Assembly (NCBI GenBank): GCA_018712435.1
Contig: DVGZ01000014.1
Location: 1-39,771 of the forward strand
Origin: Candidatus Caccousia avicola
GTDB lineage: Bacteria; Bacillota; Clostridia; Oscillospirales; Acutalibacteraceae
DNA: 39,771 nucleotides
Direction of reading: 5' to 3'
Shown: positions 39,743 through 39,771 of the stretch, in pieces
Layout of the letters: every line of letters starts with the position of its first letter
Numbering within the stretch: the stretch's first letter is position 1
Program-made: the position numbers and the translations under genes
The notes under the pieces: generated by a model
Database searches by the model: none
Told to the model about the DNA's origin: nothing
Seen by the model: only the letters and a program-made list of their open reading frames with translations

Positions 39743-39771
39743 TATGGGATATATGCTATTCAGTTCAACAA

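Noticed and set aside
1..39771. CRISPR arrays, rRNA operons or an origin of replication
   Set aside because: No regularly spaced repeats, rRNA-like sequence or DnaA-box cluster was seen anywhere in the window.

Overview
The window looks like a chromosomal segment of a high-GC member of the Clostridia, most like the Oscillospiraceae/Ruminococcaceae. The reasons are strong AGGAGG-type ribosome sites, frequent TTG/GTG starts, SigA-type promoters with 17-base spacers, a CIRCE-controlled hrcA-grpE-dnaK-dnaJ operon, PocR-AraC regulators and ECF-type vitamin transport. There are no rRNA genes, CRISPR arrays, intact transposases or integrases. The two ends are AT-rich, unlike the interior.

Left end (1-800): this appears to be the right-hand end of an integrated element that lies mostly off the window. 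It has a small gene behind an operator-embedded promoter, arm-site-like direct repeats, and a 3' fragment of a tRNA-Arg(ACG) that looks like an attachment site. A second, shorter copy of the tRNA 3' end plus terminator follows. From 800 to 2.1 kb there is a small membrane protein and a SAM methyltransferase.

Sugar and housekeeping block (2.1-12.2 kb): a PocR-AraC regulator diverges from an arabinose set (FGGY kinase, araA, araD). Then come a CPBP membrane protease, tadA, a DUF4830 protein, an rRNA pseudouridine synthase and an orphan multi-sugar ABC ATPase.

Corrinoid block (12.2-18 kb): a second PocR-AraC regulator diverges from a corrinoid methyltransfer operon (corrinoid protein, UroD-like methyltransferase, DUF2284 protein, ferredoxin-ASKHA activator). 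A second methyltransferase survives only as its two ends joined out of frame, so the system may be crippled or may use a methyltransferase encoded elsewhere. A truncated C39-like protease relic follows.

Stress and thiamine block (18-31.1 kb): hrcA-grpE-dnaK-dnaJ, a secreted phosphodiester glycosidase, hflX, and thiW-thiM-thiE-thiD-thiC. The thiamine operon is led by a TPP riboswitch with terminator, followed by an apparent second aptamer whose 3' half has become a terminator. The gene set makes the pyrimidine (HMP) de novo but salvages the thiazole.

Right part (31.1-39.8 kb): a DUF4091 protein; a two-gene operon of an AAA+ ATPase and a DUF4157 (HExxH) protein resembling parts of extracellular contractile injection systems but without tube, sheath or baseplate genes; and sucrose phosphorylase with a LacI regulator that has no canonical start codon.

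Several dispersed intergenic repeat families sit at gene 3' ends. In one family a GGCTRAGCC palindrome supplies the stop codon of three unrelated genes. The most interesting items are the tandem half-aptamer before thiW, the orphan AAA/DUF4157 operon, the stop-codon repeat family and the corrinoid operon with its deleted methyltransferase.
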